Positions 1-8,883 are shown, numbered from the stretch's first letter. The stretch is 9,775 nucleotides of DNA from Acidobacteriaceae bacterium (GCA_030049955.1 JASIJX010000247.1:1-9775); one strand, 5' to 3'. The notes: generated from the letters alone by a model not told the origin. A program made the numbers and translations.

Positions 1-1
1 A

Positions 2-190
<189 letters not shown>

Positions 191-284
191 GCAGCGCGTC
201 GCGATTCCGGCTGCCCCGGTTCTGTTACAGGAGCTGCGGTGCGAGCCGGGATTGTAGTCTCGGCTGCTTGCCATTGCGCTCCGC

Positions 285-290
285 TATAAT
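285..290 (+). promoter_or_regulatory. Candidate -10 box (TATAAT) ahead of tRNA-Ser
   Basis: A perfect TATAAT stands between rpoD and the tRNA. No good TTGACA-like box is found 16 to 18 bases upstream: TTGCCA at 268-273 is only 11 bases away, too close. If used, transcription would start near 297 and give a leader of roughly 75 bases holding two hairpins before the mature tRNA. The -10 match is seen directly; promoter activity is inferred. Confidence 0.4.
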
Positions 291-298
291 CGCGAGAG

Positions 299-321
299 AG
301 ACCGCCGGGCTTTTTCGGTCT
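299..321 (+). terminator. Hairpin AGACCG/CGGTCT in rpoD-tRNA spacer, possible terminator
   Basis: AGACCG (299-304) pairs perfectly with CGGTCT (316-321). The loop holds a GGGC followed by five T residues. The T run lies inside the loop rather than after the stem, so this is a poor classical terminator on the plus strand. It could end rpoD transcripts or simply be part of the tRNA leader. Confidence 0.3.
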
Positions 322-325
322 TCAC

Positions 326-351
326 AACCGCGTGCCGCTTGGCGCGCGGTT
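326..351 (+). other. Strong GC-rich hairpin just upstream of tRNA-Ser
   Basis: AACCGCGTGCC (326-336) pairs with GGCGCGCGGTT (341-351) over 11 base pairs with one T-G wobble and a GCTT tetraloop. It ends 22 bases before the mature tRNA 5' end. No T tract follows, so it is not a typical intrinsic terminator. A leader structure involved in tRNA 5' processing, or a factor-dependent stop for rpoD, are both possible. Confidence 0.4.
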
Positions 352-373
352 CTATGAACAGCAGTTCAGGCAC

Positions 374-465
374 GGAGAGGTGGCAGAGCCCGGTTGAATG
401 CACCTGACTCGAAATCAGGCATAGTCGCAAGGCTATCGGGGGTTCGAATCCCTCCCTCTCCGCCA
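374..465 (+). tRNA. tRNA-Ser, anticodon CGA, CCA encoded
   Basis: A complete class II tRNA. The acceptor stem GGAGAGG (374-380) pairs with CCTCTCC (455-461), followed by discriminator G462 and an encoded CCA (463-465). The anticodon stem 403-407/415-419 closes a seven-base loop CTCGAAA, giving anticodon CGA (410-412), which reads the serine codon UCG. The long variable arm folds as ATAGTC / GGCTAT around a GCAA loop, as expected of tRNA-Ser. The T arm carries the standard GGTTCGAATCC core. Serine tRNA 3' ends are known integration sites for mobile elements, and everything from here to about 9276 looks accessory. However, no second copy of the tRNA 3' end was found in the window. Confidence 0.96.
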
Positions 466-808
466 GTAAGTCATCTATTATCAATTATTTACAGGACAGA
501 TTCGACCTTCCGCTAGCTTTGCGGGCAAACTCGCAGATTATTGCGCCATAGAGCCACCAGAGAATCTTCTCCGACCGTGGAGCTCATCCACAAAATTGGT
601 TCCTTCTCTGGTCGCAAATGCGGGAGTTGCTTTAGCATCCGGAGAGCGTCAACGAAGGTTGACTTGTGATAAGCCAAACTCCTCAGGAACAGAAACTCGC
701 CTAGACGCCGCGGCAGCCGGACCAAGCGAAGCTTGTCGCGACAGTTCACCCTGAACCCGCGACCAGGTTCCACGGCTTTGGTTTGTCATGATGGATTGAG
801 GCTCTCAA
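466..808. other. Gene-free spacer between tRNA-Ser and SEC-C gene
   Basis: No convincing gene is seen. An 86-codon minus-strand reading frame at 513-773 starts with GTG, has no ribosome binding site and resembles no family I recognise. The stretch just after the tRNA (471-495) is AT-rich compared with the flanks, as is common at island edges. A TTGACT at 659-664 has no matching -10 box at the usual spacing. The only clear signal is the ribosome binding site of the next gene, GAGG at 798-801. Confidence 0.5.
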
Positions 809-3800
809 ATGGCGAAGATCGGTCGGAATGAACCGTGTCCGTGCGGGTCGGGGCGAAAATACAAAAAATGCCACGGCGAGGTAGCTTCCGCCCCTCCCGC
901 GGCTGCAGTCGCTGCGCTGGAAGAGTGGTTTCGGGAAACAGAAGAAATAGACGAATATTCCTTTAATCGAATCGGTGCCAAGTTCGCTGGGCTAGCCGCG
1001 GATTTAGCGGCATTCGACCCAATCTCTTGCGTCACTGCGATCGCGGCGTTATCAACGGTAGCCGAAAATCGCAATCGCATGGTCCGTCTCGATGCTCTTC
1101 TTCATCTTGCCGCGATCGATTGCCAAGGGACACAACAGCCAACTATCGATTCTCTGAATCACTGGCTCAATCAGATGCTGGCGGGCACTGCAGTATCTCG
1201 CCGCGAAGATCCCTCTGAGGATCTTGCGATCGGGAACATCATGACTGCGGCTGGGAACTACCGGGTGTTCCTGGGCGACTCCAGCAACCCGGATTATTAC
1301 GCGCAAGATGTTCTCGACGCCTTACAGAAAGCCCCTGCGGATCTGAATTCGCTCCGGGAAGAATGTCATTCCGTGCTGAAGTTGTCCGATCTTCTGGTCG
1401 AACGTAGAGCGTATGTTCGGAATGAAGGCGAAGCGGGAGATGAGATCTCCGATGTCTGCTTGCCGGTCTCGGATGATGCCCTTTGGGAATTGTGTCGAAT
1501 TGTCTTGATTGGAGCCGATCAACTTAAGGGTCTCGGGATAAAGGAAGAATCCATTGCCCCCTTCACGCTGACCTTCGAAGAATTCCGAAAAGATGCGCTG
1601 GAGCGTTCGATGCGCATGGTCCGACGCCAACCCATATTAAGACTTGGCGATCAGTTCCTCATCGCTCATCCAACCGCAATCGCTTGGGCAATGACGGCAC
1701 ACATTTTCACGAGCGTGCGACACATGAATATGCTTGCAGGTCTGGAAAACAGCCTTGGCGGACTCCAGGCCCATCGGACATTCCGTCGGTCAACGCGGGG
1801 GATCGAACCTCAGGACATCTTGACGAACAGCCTTCCAAGCGAAGATATTCCCACAGCGAAATACGTGAGCCAGGTCGCGCTCCGTTTCGATCGCAACAAA
1901 TACATGCATCTGCTCTTTCTGCATGATGACGTCTACGACATTGAAGCGAAAGGCATAACGGCGAATTGGTTTCCACCGTTTAGGGACTCTTTAGGTGCAT
2001 ACATCGAACGGAGTGCGAAACGCCTGCTCGCTGAAGGCGCCTGTACCAGTGGAGTGACATTGATCGTGCAAGGCGGAGTCTGGCGCGGATGTGCGATACA
2101 AGTGCCCACTGCTTTGCCCGACGGCTGCAGCCTGCAAGTGTGGTCGTCTGCTGATCTCGACCGGCTTATGGCGAATGAGCGGCGGTGGAAGCTCCTTCTC
2201 TGGAAGTACTCCTGCCAGAAGGCAATGCTCGAAAAATGGGGAGTCAGGTTCCAAGGACACAGCGACGCAAACCTGTTCTCGATGTGGACACATCACGAAT
2301 ATCGATTCATTCCCAAGTCGGCTGGAATCGATTCTCCCAATTATGTCTCCTTTGGAGCGGAATTCATCTTCAACATGCGCAGAGATTATCGACGTGGCAT
2401 CGACGATCATTGCACCTATCAACCGGACGAGTCGGAATGGAAGCGGGTGCGCAGGCTGAACACCCGTTCTCACTTTAGAGAGGATTCCGCTCGCAAGACA
2501 TACGGGCTTCTTTCGCCGAGAAAAAATAACTCTTTGGACGGGGTGGTCGAGACGGAGCAACGCTCTTGGTGGGTTACATGTTCTGTTACGACAGAGCGCC
2601 GATACCAGAGGGACTTGATTTATCAGCTTTGGGAAATGGTAGTGAATTGGCTTGATCGTATCGCTCCAAGTCTCGACCGGCTTGTCCCGGAATTGGGTGC
2701 GGGGAACAAAAAGTTCGTTCTCGATGTTTCGGAGATTGAGCGTCATGAGGATTGGACCGAAGATGGGCTGCAGACTGCAAGTATCGGGCCGGCCATTACG
2801 GCTAGCAGGGCCGGGGCCAATACGGCAATTCGCGTAGGAGTACGCTTTGTTTCTAAAGCGTATTCGCCCAGTAATGAGGGCGAGCGCGAATTGGTGAGTA
2901 ACCTTATACAAGCGGCCTTGATGCTTGCCGGAATTGACACCAATACAGCCAGGCAACGGGAAATCGAATCTGCAATTGCAATGAGGGACGATGATCGATT
3001 CATGCATCTCTTTCGTGCTCGGGACGCTAGAGACTACCTCTTTCACTTCGATGAAGAGATTGGCGAACTCCTCCATGAGGAAGAGTTCGCGTTCAGCGCT
3101 CTTCATCTGGCGCAAGAGGCATCGATTAAAGCTCCATCGCAAACAGCAGACATCGCCGGAACGAACAAGGCGCTCAATGCGTTCGTAGATGCCTTATGGA
3201 AACGGATCGAGGCCCGCTTACGCGAACTGGATCGAACCAGCGTGGTTCTTTATTGTGTGACCAATCAAGAGAGATTGCTGAGAGACCTAGACATCTGGCA
3301 ACGGACGAGCCGGGCCGTGTTGTCCTTGCATGCGGACCGTAAGGATGTGCTCCAAACCTCCCAGGCTCTCAAACAGAAACGTGACCGCACCCAGATTTCC
3401 CAACGCGTACTGGTTGAAATGGCCATCTGCACCTGTCCGTTGGAGAACGGCCGACTCGCTACTCAAACGGACTTAGATTATCTCGGCGCGCAAGTTGCAC
3501 TGCTCATCGCCACTGCCGCACATTCTGACGCGATACGAGCCGGCTGTACGAAACCAAGCATGCAGATCTCACGCCTCGGAGACTATACCTTCGAAGACAA
3601 TTTCATGGGTGTCATGTTTCCCTATATGACCAGTCACTTCGAGCGTGTGCACATGGCAGACGTGAATCGGTACGAGGAATGGTTCGAGCCTGAACCAGCG
3701 GAGAAAAAACCTGAAGAGGAAGTATTTGGCGAAGCGTTTGTCGCGGCCTTCAATAAAGAGTATGGGATCAGTCCAGCACGACTTGCCGAAATAGGGGTGC

Positions 3801-4657
3801 TTCTCGCGGAAGACGCAACGGAGCAACAGAGTACCGTGATACACCGGACCTCTGATTCACTGATAGCACTGCTTGCCAATGAAGCGATTTCTGACGAAGA
3901 AATACGTGGTTTCTGGAGCAATTTCGTCTTGAAGCCACGAAAGCGATGGGACAAGGCAGAGAAGCCATATCGGGACAGAGACTGGTATCCCTGGCGATTC
4001 CGCAGGCACTTGTCCTTGATGGCAAGGCCCGTCGTCGATCTTGGAAATGGGATGGTCCTTTATGCTCCCGGTTTTTGTGAAGATAGCTTCCGTCACAATG
4101 TCATGGAGGCATTCCAAGGAGCTTTCGATACGGAATACTTCTCGACAGACCAGATGAAGAAATATTGTGGCGCCGTCAATGATAAGCGTGGAGCGGAATT
4201 CAATGCCGCAGCCCGCGAACTGTTCACGGGCCAGGGTTGGAGTGCTGTGCCAGAAGTTGAGATGACCGCCCTGGGGGCTTCGGCCCAGAGGGCCATGGGA
4301 GATGTCGATGTTCTCGCTTGGAAGCGAGACGTTGTCTGTATCTGCGAGTGTAAGGAGCTACTATTTGCGCGGACTATCGGTGAAGTCGTCTCTCAACTGG
4401 TTCGCTTCCGAGGCCGGACGGGTGATGATCTAGATAAACATCTTCAACGGGTGAACTTTCTACGGGAAAACTACCAAGGATTACGGCGAGTCACGGGAAT
4501 TGATTCGCCGCGAGTGGTCGCGATCCTGATCACAAGCAAAACTGTACCAATGCAATCTGGTCCTGATCTTGGAACGCAAGTTCTCGCTGCCGATCAAATA
4601 ACAGCGGACTATCTCAATTCCCTATTGAGCACATCTGATGATCTATCAGCCAGATGA
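809..4657 (+). CDS. Large SEC-C zinc-motif protein with C-terminal PD-(D/E)XK nuclease-like domain
   Basis: 1282 residues, ATG start with GAGG at 798-801 seven bases upstream, TGA stop at 4655-4657. Residues 5-23 are a textbook SEC-C motif: [19 protein letters not shown], with zinc ligands C10, C12, C21 and H22. The SEC-C family, named for the SecA C-terminus, is a small metal-binding module found on many unrelated proteins. The next roughly 1050 residues match nothing I recognise; they contain an acidic, proline-rich linker near residues 955-970 ([12 protein letters not shown]). The C-terminal part shows a restriction-endonuclease-like signature: a helix with E1130 ([13 protein letters not shown]), then GDVDVL with D1165 and D1167, then ECK with E1180 and K1182. 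This is the D-x(n)-E-x-K arrangement of Mrr-like nucleases. No signal peptide or membrane segment is apparent, so it is probably cytoplasmic. It stands alone, convergent with the recombinase gene. DNA or RNA cleavage, perhaps in phage defence, is inferred. The SEC-C call is secure, the nuclease call probable, and the biological role unknown. Confidence 0.88.
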   Translation: MAKIGRNEPCPCGSGRKYKKCHGEVASAPPAAAVAALEEWFRETEEIDEYSFNRIGAKFAGLAADLAAFDPISCVTAIAALSTVAENRNRMVRLDALLHLAAIDCQGTQQPTIDSLNHWLNQMLAGTAVSRREDPSEDLAIGNIMTAAGNYRVFLGDSSNPDYYAQDVLDALQKAPADLNSLREECHSVLKLSDLLVERRAYVRNEGEAGDEISDVCLPVSDDALWELCRIVLIGADQLKGLGIKEESIAPFTLTFEEFRKDALERSMRMVRRQPILRLGDQFLIAHPTAIAWAMTAHIFTSVRHMNMLAGLENSLGGLQAHRTFRRSTRGIEPQDILTNSLPSEDIPTAKYVSQVALRFDRNKYMHLLFLHDDVYDIEAKGITANWFPPFRDSLGAYIERSAKRLLAEGACTSGVTLIVQGGVWRGCAIQVPTALPDGCSLQVWSSADLDRLMANERRWKLLLWKYSCQKAMLEKWGVRFQGHSDANLFSMWTHHEYRFIPKSAGIDSPNYVSFGAEFIFNMRRDYRRGIDDHCTYQPDESEWKRVRRLNTRSHFREDSARKTYGLLSPRKNNSLDGVVETEQRSWWVTCSVTTERRYQRDLIYQLWEMVVNWLDRIAPSLDRLVPELGAGNKKFVLDVSEIERHEDWTEDGLQTASIGPAITASRAGANTAIRVGVRFVSKAYSPSNEGERELVSNLIQAALMLAGIDTNTARQREIESAIAMRDDDRFMHLFRARDARDYLFHFDEEIGELLHEEEFAFSALHLAQEASIKAPSQTADIAGTNKALNAFVDALWKRIEARLRELDRTSVVLYCVTNQERLLRDLDIWQRTSRAVLSLHADRKDVLQTSQALKQKRDRTQISQRVLVEMAICTCPLENGRLATQTDLDYLGAQVALLIATAAHSDAIRAGCTKPSMQISRLGDYTFEDNFMGVMFPYMTSHFERVHMADVNRYEEWFEPEPAEKKPEEEVFGEAFVAAFNKEYGISPARLAEIGVLLAEDATEQQSTVIHRTSDSLIALLANEAISDEEIRGFWSNFVLKPRKRWDKAEKPYRDRDWYPWRFRRHLSLMARPVVDLGNGMVLYAPGFCEDSFRHNVMEAFQGAFDTEYFSTDQMKKYCGAVNDKRGAEFNAAARELFTGQGWSAVPEVEMTALGASAQRAMGDVDVLAWKRDVVCICECKELLFARTIGEVVSQLVRFRGRTGDDLDKHLQRVNFLRENYQGLRRVTGIDSPRVVAILITSKTVPMQSGPDLGTQVLAADQITADYLNSLLSTSDDLSAR

Positions 4658-5003
4658 TGAGAGGTTTGCTGGGGCAATATCGGAAATCGAGCTGCAACGT
4701 CGACCCTCCGTCGAAGCGTCTGACACACCACCAATAGCGAGCGCTACAAGGGCATCCAATCCGTGAGAGTACGAAGAAGAGCCGCGATGAGGGCAGTGAA
4801 AGTGTTTGGCACCATGATCTGTTCACAACTGTAGGCTGATACGGCATCCGCCAACCAGCTCTCATTCTTGCGCGTTACCCGCGTCGGCACATATCGCCGT
4901 GCATGGGCTGTGCCTAATGAGGCCGTTTTTCTAGCCTCTGGTAACACAATATTCTCAGAGGGCATCCACAAGTTTTAAATTTGCTCCCGGTCGGCCTTAA
5001 ACT
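4658..5003. other. Convergent gap between SEC-C gene and serine recombinase
   Basis: The 346 bases separate two genes pointing at each other. A weak hairpin, GAGGC (4919-4923) with GCCTC (4934-4938), has a T run in its loop, and CCTCTG (4935-4940) can alternatively pair with CAGAGG (4956-4961). Either could serve as a modest bidirectional stop. A 75-codon minus-strand frame (4744-4971, ATG) reads plausibly as protein toward its end (SCEQIMVPNTFTALIAALL), but I recognise no family and see no good ribosome binding site. It may be debris of an older gene. Confidence 0.4.
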
Positions 5004-6656
5004 CTACACCGTTTGCCGGCCCCATTCCAAATGAGCACGATCAAACAATTGATTAAGCGTCAACTCGGGCCGGGCCTTATTGTTGAGGATCGATTCGATG
5101 AATGCCGGGGACAGAAACGCGAGCCGAAAAATGTGCTTGACGTATTGAATTGAGACATTGTGGAGCCTGCTTAAGTCCTGGAGACTGCCCGCTTCGCCAA
5201 AAACGAGCTGCTCATACCATAGGCGCGCACGAGCAATAGCTTTGAGAATCGCCAATTTACTTGATTCGGGAGCGGGCTGGTTCTCGTTCACAACGAGTCG
5301 TAGAGTCTGGCCAATGGGAATGTGGCGAAACGCAACTTCTATCGATGTGATCTGCTGTTTTTCATGAGCGGAGATCTGATCGCCGCTCACAGTCCTCATC
5401 TTGCTGGCGATGCATGCAATAAGACCGCAGAGGTTCATCCGAATTTCGAGGTGACTCAGATGAATGATGACGCGATCCACGACTGCCGTTAAGAACTGCT
5501 CCTGTTCAGCGATTGAACGGGATTGCCAAGATGTGGCAGCCGCCGACGCTCGCGCTAAGAGTTTGGCGTGGTCACCGAACTTTACAAACCTCGAAGTCAT
5601 GTCGAGAAGTTCCTGCGGCGCCTTCAGAAACTGGAGAATGCGCCCGACCACTGCGGATTCAAGATCGAGGGCCGGAATCCGGGCGGGAACATCTGTGTCC
5701 GCTCGTTTCCGGATTACAGCTTGCGATGTGTAGTAGCGGTAGCGGCGTCCGTTTTTGCTGGCGTGAGTCGGTGTATAAAGATTGCCGGCAACATCGAGGA
5801 CCATGCCAGTGAACAGACTAGCTTTCGTTGTCCGAGTCTTTCGGCGTTTGCCCTGATGGTTTTGGGTGAGGAGCATTTGGGCCTTATCCCAAATCTCTCG
5901 GTCAACGATCGCCTCATGCTGACCGGGGTAGGTGTCCTTTTTATGACGGATCAGGCCAGCGTAGATCGGGTTGCGGAGCATTTGATAGACCGAGCCGCGC
6001 GAGGAGAGATTGCCTTCCTTACTGCGGATTTCGTTTTCACGCATCCAGTCCCGAAGGAGAGTGACGTTTCCGAGCCGCAGAAATTCCGTAAAGATGGTGC
6101 GCACGGTGGCAGCTTCACCCTCGTTGATGCGCAGTTTCCTGTCTTGAACGTTGTAGCCGAGTGGGGGATATCCGCCCATCCACATGCCCTTCCTTTTCGA
6201 GGCGGCAATTTTGTCGCGAATGCGTTCGCCGGTCACCTCGCGCTCAAACTGGGCAAAAGAGAGCAGCACGTTGAGCGTCAGGCGGCCCATGGACGTTGTC
6301 GTGTTGAACTGCTGGGTGACGGAGACGAAGCTGACATGTTTTGCGTCGAGCTTTTCGATGATCTTGGCAAAATCGGAAAGCGATCGTGTCAGGCGGTCGA
6401 CCTTGTAGACAACGATGACATTTACCTTGCCTGCTTCGATATCGGTCATTAGCCGTTTCAGAGCGGGCCGCTCCATATTGCCGCCGGAAAAGCCGCCGTC
6501 GTTGTACTGAAAATTGAGGGCTTGCCAGCCCTCGTGTTTCTGGCTTCGGATGTAGGCTTCGCACGCTTCGCGTTGAGCATCGAGCGAGTTGAAGGATTGT
6601 TCCAGCCCCTCTTCGGTAGATTTGCGGGTATAGATTGCGCAGCGTATTTGGCTCAT
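5004..6656 (-). CDS. Large serine recombinase (resolvase/invertase family)
   Basis: 550 residues, complete. The N-terminal resolvase catalytic domain spans about residues 4-150: nucleophile S13 in YTRKST, the conserved DRLTRS at 87-92 and the FEREVTGERIRDKI helix at 137-150. A DNA-binding Recombinase domain follows (about 163-265; GGYPPLGY, RNPIYAG). Next comes a ribbon-like region (about 281-312) ending GRRYRYYTS, which lacks the CxxC zinc ligands of many large serine recombinases. Residues 470-550 look like a helix-turn-helix tail (RLHNVSIQYVKHIFRLAFLSP). The family cuts and rejoins DNA at paired att sites through a 5' phosphoserine intermediate and needs no host factor for integration. The start overlaps the stop of the upstream DUF2924 gene by 4 bases (ATGA), with AAGGTGG (plus-strand 6664-6670) as ribosome binding site, so the two are translationally coupled. 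It probably moved or moves this insert; the cut sites are not identified. Confidence 0.95.
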   Translation of the reverse strand: MSQIRCAIYTRKSTEEGLEQSFNSLDAQREACEAYIRSQKHEGWQALNFQYNDGGFSGGNMERPALKRLMTDIEAGKVNVIVVYKVDRLTRSLSDFAKIIEKLDAKHVSFVSVTQQFNTTTSMGRLTLNVLLSFAQFEREVTGERIRDKIAASKRKGMWMGGYPPLGYNVQDRKLRINEGEAATVRTIFTEFLRLGNVTLLRDWMRENEIRSKEGNLSSRGSVYQMLRNPIYAGLIRHKKDTYPGQHEAIVDREIWDKAQMLLTQNHQGKRRKTRTTKASLFTGMVLDVAGNLYTPTHASKNGRRYRYYTSQAVIRKRADTDVPARIPALDLESAVVGRILQFLKAPQELLDMTSRFVKFGDHAKLLARASAAATSWQSRSIAEQEQFLTAVVDRVIIHLSHLEIRMNLCGLIACIASKMRTVSGDQISAHEKQQITSIEVAFRHIPIGQTLRLVVNENQPAPESSKLAILKAIARARLWYEQLVFGEAGSLQDLSRLHNVSIQYVKHIFRLAFLSPAFIESILNNKARPELTLNQLFDRAHLEWGRQTV

Positions 6657-7105
6657 TCGGCAGCCACCTTTTGCGCGCGCCGCTTGGTTCCGAAAAATGC
6701 CGGGCCGGACCAGCGAGTGCTTGTGATCACGCGCGCAATCTCAGAGAGGCTGCGATAGATCCGGCCATCGTATTCGTAGCCGTCAGGAAGTACCGAAATC
6801 TCGTGCAGCTTCTCTTTCCACTCACGGATGATGCGCGTACCAGGCTTCGGGCGGATCGTGAGCGCGTTAACAGATTTGTGGCGATTTTTGTTGTCTTCGA
6901 GGAGAGAACGAAGCTGCTTGGCTACGGATGGCCTGAGGCCTCCGTACACCTTCTCTTGTAAGCGGTAAGCTAAAATCCGAATCACATTTTCCCGCCGAAG
7001 TCCGTGGTTAAGGGGCCTTTGAAAGTGTTCTAGCCAGAGCCTCTCCAAGTCTTTGCGAGGCAGACTTGGTAGCGATGTAAGCTGCTGATCGAGCGAGATT
7101 TTCAT
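6653..7105 (-). CDS. DUF2924 domain protein, partner of the serine recombinase
   Basis: 150 residues. I recognise DUF2924 from the N-terminal helix (about 17-30, RKDLERLWLEHF), the RRENVIRILAYRLQEKVYGGL stretch at 37-57, and the C-terminal core PGTRIIREWKEKLHEISVLPDGYEYDGRIYRSLSEIA followed by ITSTRWSGPAFFG (88-139). This family of unknown biochemical function is typically encoded directly upstream of large serine recombinases, as here, suggesting an accessory or regulatory DNA-binding role. That role is inference. The ATG is preceded by GGAG (plus-strand 7111-7114) at good spacing. The stop overlaps the recombinase ATG by 4 bases, so the pair forms one operon. A TTGACT lies about 70 bases upstream on the minus strand, but no clear -10 box accompanies it. 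Confidence 0.88.
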   Translation of the reverse strand: MKISLDQQLTSLPSLPRKDLERLWLEHFQRPLNHGLRRENVIRILAYRLQEKVYGGLRPSVAKQLRSLLEDNKNRHKSVNALTIRPKPGTRIIREWKEKLHEISVLPDGYEYDGRIYRSLSEIARVITSTRWSGPAFFGTKRRAQKVAAE

Positions 7106-7452
7106 GTGTTCTCCAGAGCGCGGCGCCGGGATGAATTCTCCGGCAGTCCATTTCCGCTCTGGATGGGCGAAGAGTCAAGCGAAGTTTTTCTTTATTTATG
7201 CCTAGTGGGGCAGAATCGTCCGCGTAAAAGGCCGACCTTCACTGGACGTATATCGGAGGAATCGAGCGCGGGGAGCAAAACCTAAGTCTAATCAACTTCG
7301 CATTGCCCGCGCTCTTGAGGTTACGCGATCCATGCCTATTGCGACTAGTCGTGCCGGATCCCGGATTATGAATCCTCAGGATCCCAGCCGTAGGCCCGCC
7401 CTTTCACTCACTGAAAGTTGCAATGGCCAATCACCTTCTCGTCACCTTTCGC
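7106..7452. other. Gap between terminase and DUF2924-recombinase operon
   Basis: No gene is supported. The gap carries the ribosome binding site and presumably the promoter of the DUF2924-recombinase operon, an AT-rich patch at 7185-7200, a 9-bp inverted repeat at 7264-7314, two copies of GGATCCC (7356-7362 and 7379-7385) and a small perfect hairpin CTTTCA/TGAAAG (7401-7417) just downstream of the terminase stop. The concentration of short repeats fits a regulatory or recombination region, but none is a proven site. Confidence 0.4.
7264..7314. repeat. 9-bp perfect inverted repeat, 33-base loop
   Basis: GAGCGCGGG (7264-7272) is the exact reverse complement of CCCGCGCTC (7306-7314). No T tract follows on either strand, so it is a poor intrinsic terminator. 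It lies about 160 bases upstream of the DUF2924 start and could be a binding site for the recombinase or its partner, or an RNA hairpin after the terminase gene. Confidence 0.5.
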
Positions 7453-8883
7453 CTAACTTCTCCCACAGGCCGAGCCGCCGAGCGGGACCCCGAGATATTC
7501 TAGAGCCTGGGCTGTTGAATCGACTTGATCGTCGTATCTGGCGCCTGGGAATCCAGTGATCTCGCGGACGTATTCATCCAACCATGAGGCTTGGCGTGGC
7601 AAGAGGACCTTGCCGCTCTCAAACTTGATGGTCTGTGCGGCGAAGCGAAAATACTTGTCGCTGCCTGGTGGCACGATATAGGGTTCAATCCTAAACACAC
7701 CTTCAGATTTCAACTCCTGAATTAGAGCCGTACCGGAAGACTTGTCCTCGATCAGCACCTTGCTGGGCCCAAACCTCTTCGACAGCTGCGCAACGGCCTT
7801 CTTAAGATTAGGATAGTTGAGGCGCTTTCGATAGACGTCGAGCAGGTAGAAATGCGCGTTGTAAAGCCCCCAGGTTGTGCAGACGCTGTAATCATTGGCG
7901 TCGCCATTTTTGTTGGCTGTGTCCCAACTCTGAAGCACAAAGGTGAAACGTTCGGGCTTCTGATCGGGTTCGTAGTCTCTGAGCCAATCACGCTTGACAA
8001 TTCCGCCCTCGCGTGAAATCGGACTCTGCTGGTATTGGCTTTGAAAGTTGTAATCACCGATGCTCTCTTGAATCGTCTTGTACGTTTCGACAGTATCTCG
8101 TTCGGGATGCAGAGCCTCGCCTGGCTTCCGTTTGAAGAGGCTCTTGCCGAATGGACCGTCGATAACGTGCTTTTCCTCTTCCTGAGCGATGGCTGGAAGA
8201 CAGAGGAGATCCCACTGCTCGCGCTCCATCACTTCGCCGACGAGATCGTCCTGATGCAATCGCTGCATCACAATTAGAATTTGCCCATTCTCTTTGCTAT
8301 TGAGTCGACTCAGGAGGGTATTGAAGTACCACTCGTTGGCTGCACGGCGCTGTGTCTCTGATAAGGCATCACTGGGCTTCAGAATGTCGTCCAGGATGAT
8401 GATGTCGGCGCCACGGCCAGTCAGAACGCCATTGACCGAGGTTGACATGCGAAATCCCTGCGTGGTGGTCATGAAGTCATTGACGGAGTTCTTCAGTGGC
8501 GAGATCACAGCCCTCGGAAACAGACGCCGATAGAACGGGCTACTCATCAGCAAGCTACAGTCGCGGGCAAGCTTATCGGCCAAGTCCTGACCGTAGCTGG
8601 CGCAGATGATCTGCTTCGAAGGATCGTGCCCTAGGATCCAGGCAACAAGTGCGATGCTGGCCGCAATCGACTTCAACGTGCGGGGTGGAAGATTGATGAT
8701 CACTCGCTTTTGTCCGCTCTTATAAAAACTCTGCAACCGCGCGGCAAGCAGGTCGATGTACCGACCCTCGATCAGATTGCCCTGGGGATTGAGTTCATAG
8801 AAGGACCGAATAAGGAAGCTCAAAAAGTCCATTCGCAGGATGGCATCGTACTCCGCCGGTGTAAGAGGTGAATTTGTGCTCAT
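7453..8883 (-). CDS. Phage terminase large subunit (TerL), full length
   Basis: 476 residues. The N-terminal ATPase has a Walker A-type loop LPPRTLKS at 65-72, the LPPRxxKS variant usual in this terminase branch, a Walker B motif IIILDD ending in D165-D166, and a likely coupling motif around VMQRLHQDDL (205-214). The C-terminal RNase H-like nuclease shows its acidic residues at SWDTA (D321), IEDKSSG (E379, D380) and YDDQVDS (D451, D452). The family translocates phage DNA into proheads using ATP and cuts concatemers. Both catalytic centres look intact. Its start overlaps the DUF5681-like gene by 4 bases, with strong SD GGAGGT (plus-strand 8890-8895). No portal, protease, capsid or tail gene accompanies it, so it is a prophage or satellite remnant, or a domesticated motor. 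Confidence 0.94.
   Translation of the reverse strand: MSTNSPLTPAEYDAILRMDFLSFLIRSFYELNPQGNLIEGRYIDLLAARLQSFYKSGQKRVIINLPPRTLKSIAASIALVAWILGHDPSKQIICASYGQDLADKLARDCSLLMSSPFYRRLFPRAVISPLKNSVNDFMTTTQGFRMSTSVNGVLTGRGADIIILDDILKPSDALSETQRRAANEWYFNTLLSRLNSKENGQILIVMQRLHQDDLVGEVMEREQWDLLCLPAIAQEEEKHVIDGPFGKSLFKRKPGEALHPERDTVETYKTIQESIGDYNFQSQYQQSPISREGGIVKRDWLRDYEPDQKPERFTFVLQSWDTANKNGDANDYSVCTTWGLYNAHFYLLDVYRKRLNYPNLKKAVAQLSKRFGPSKVLIEDKSSGTALIQELKSEGVFRIEPYIVPPGSDKYFRFAAQTIKFESGKVLLPRQASWLDEYVREITGFPGARYDDQVDSTAQALEYLGVPLGGSACGRS

Noticed and set aside
513..773. 86-codon minus-strand open frame in the gap after tRNA-Ser
   Set aside because: GTG start without ribosome binding site, no recognisable motif; too weak to annotate.
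1991..3142. 383-codon open frame on the minus strand inside the SEC-C gene
   Set aside because: It is antisense to a gene with a clear motif and ribosome binding site, its sequence is low in normal protein patterns, and no family is recognisable.
4744..4971. 75-codon minus-strand open frame after the recombinase
   Set aside because: Part of it reads like protein, but there is no ribosome binding site or family match; possibly gene debris, noted in the gap entry only.
5568..6452. 294-codon plus-strand open frame
   Set aside because: It lies entirely antisense to the serine recombinase, whose catalytic motifs are certain; no start signal or family is seen.
7453..8883. Degenerate Walker A in TerL (LPPRTLKS) as a sign of a dead enzyme
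   Set aside because: LPPRxxKS is a normal form in this branch of large terminases, and Walker B and nuclease acids are intact.
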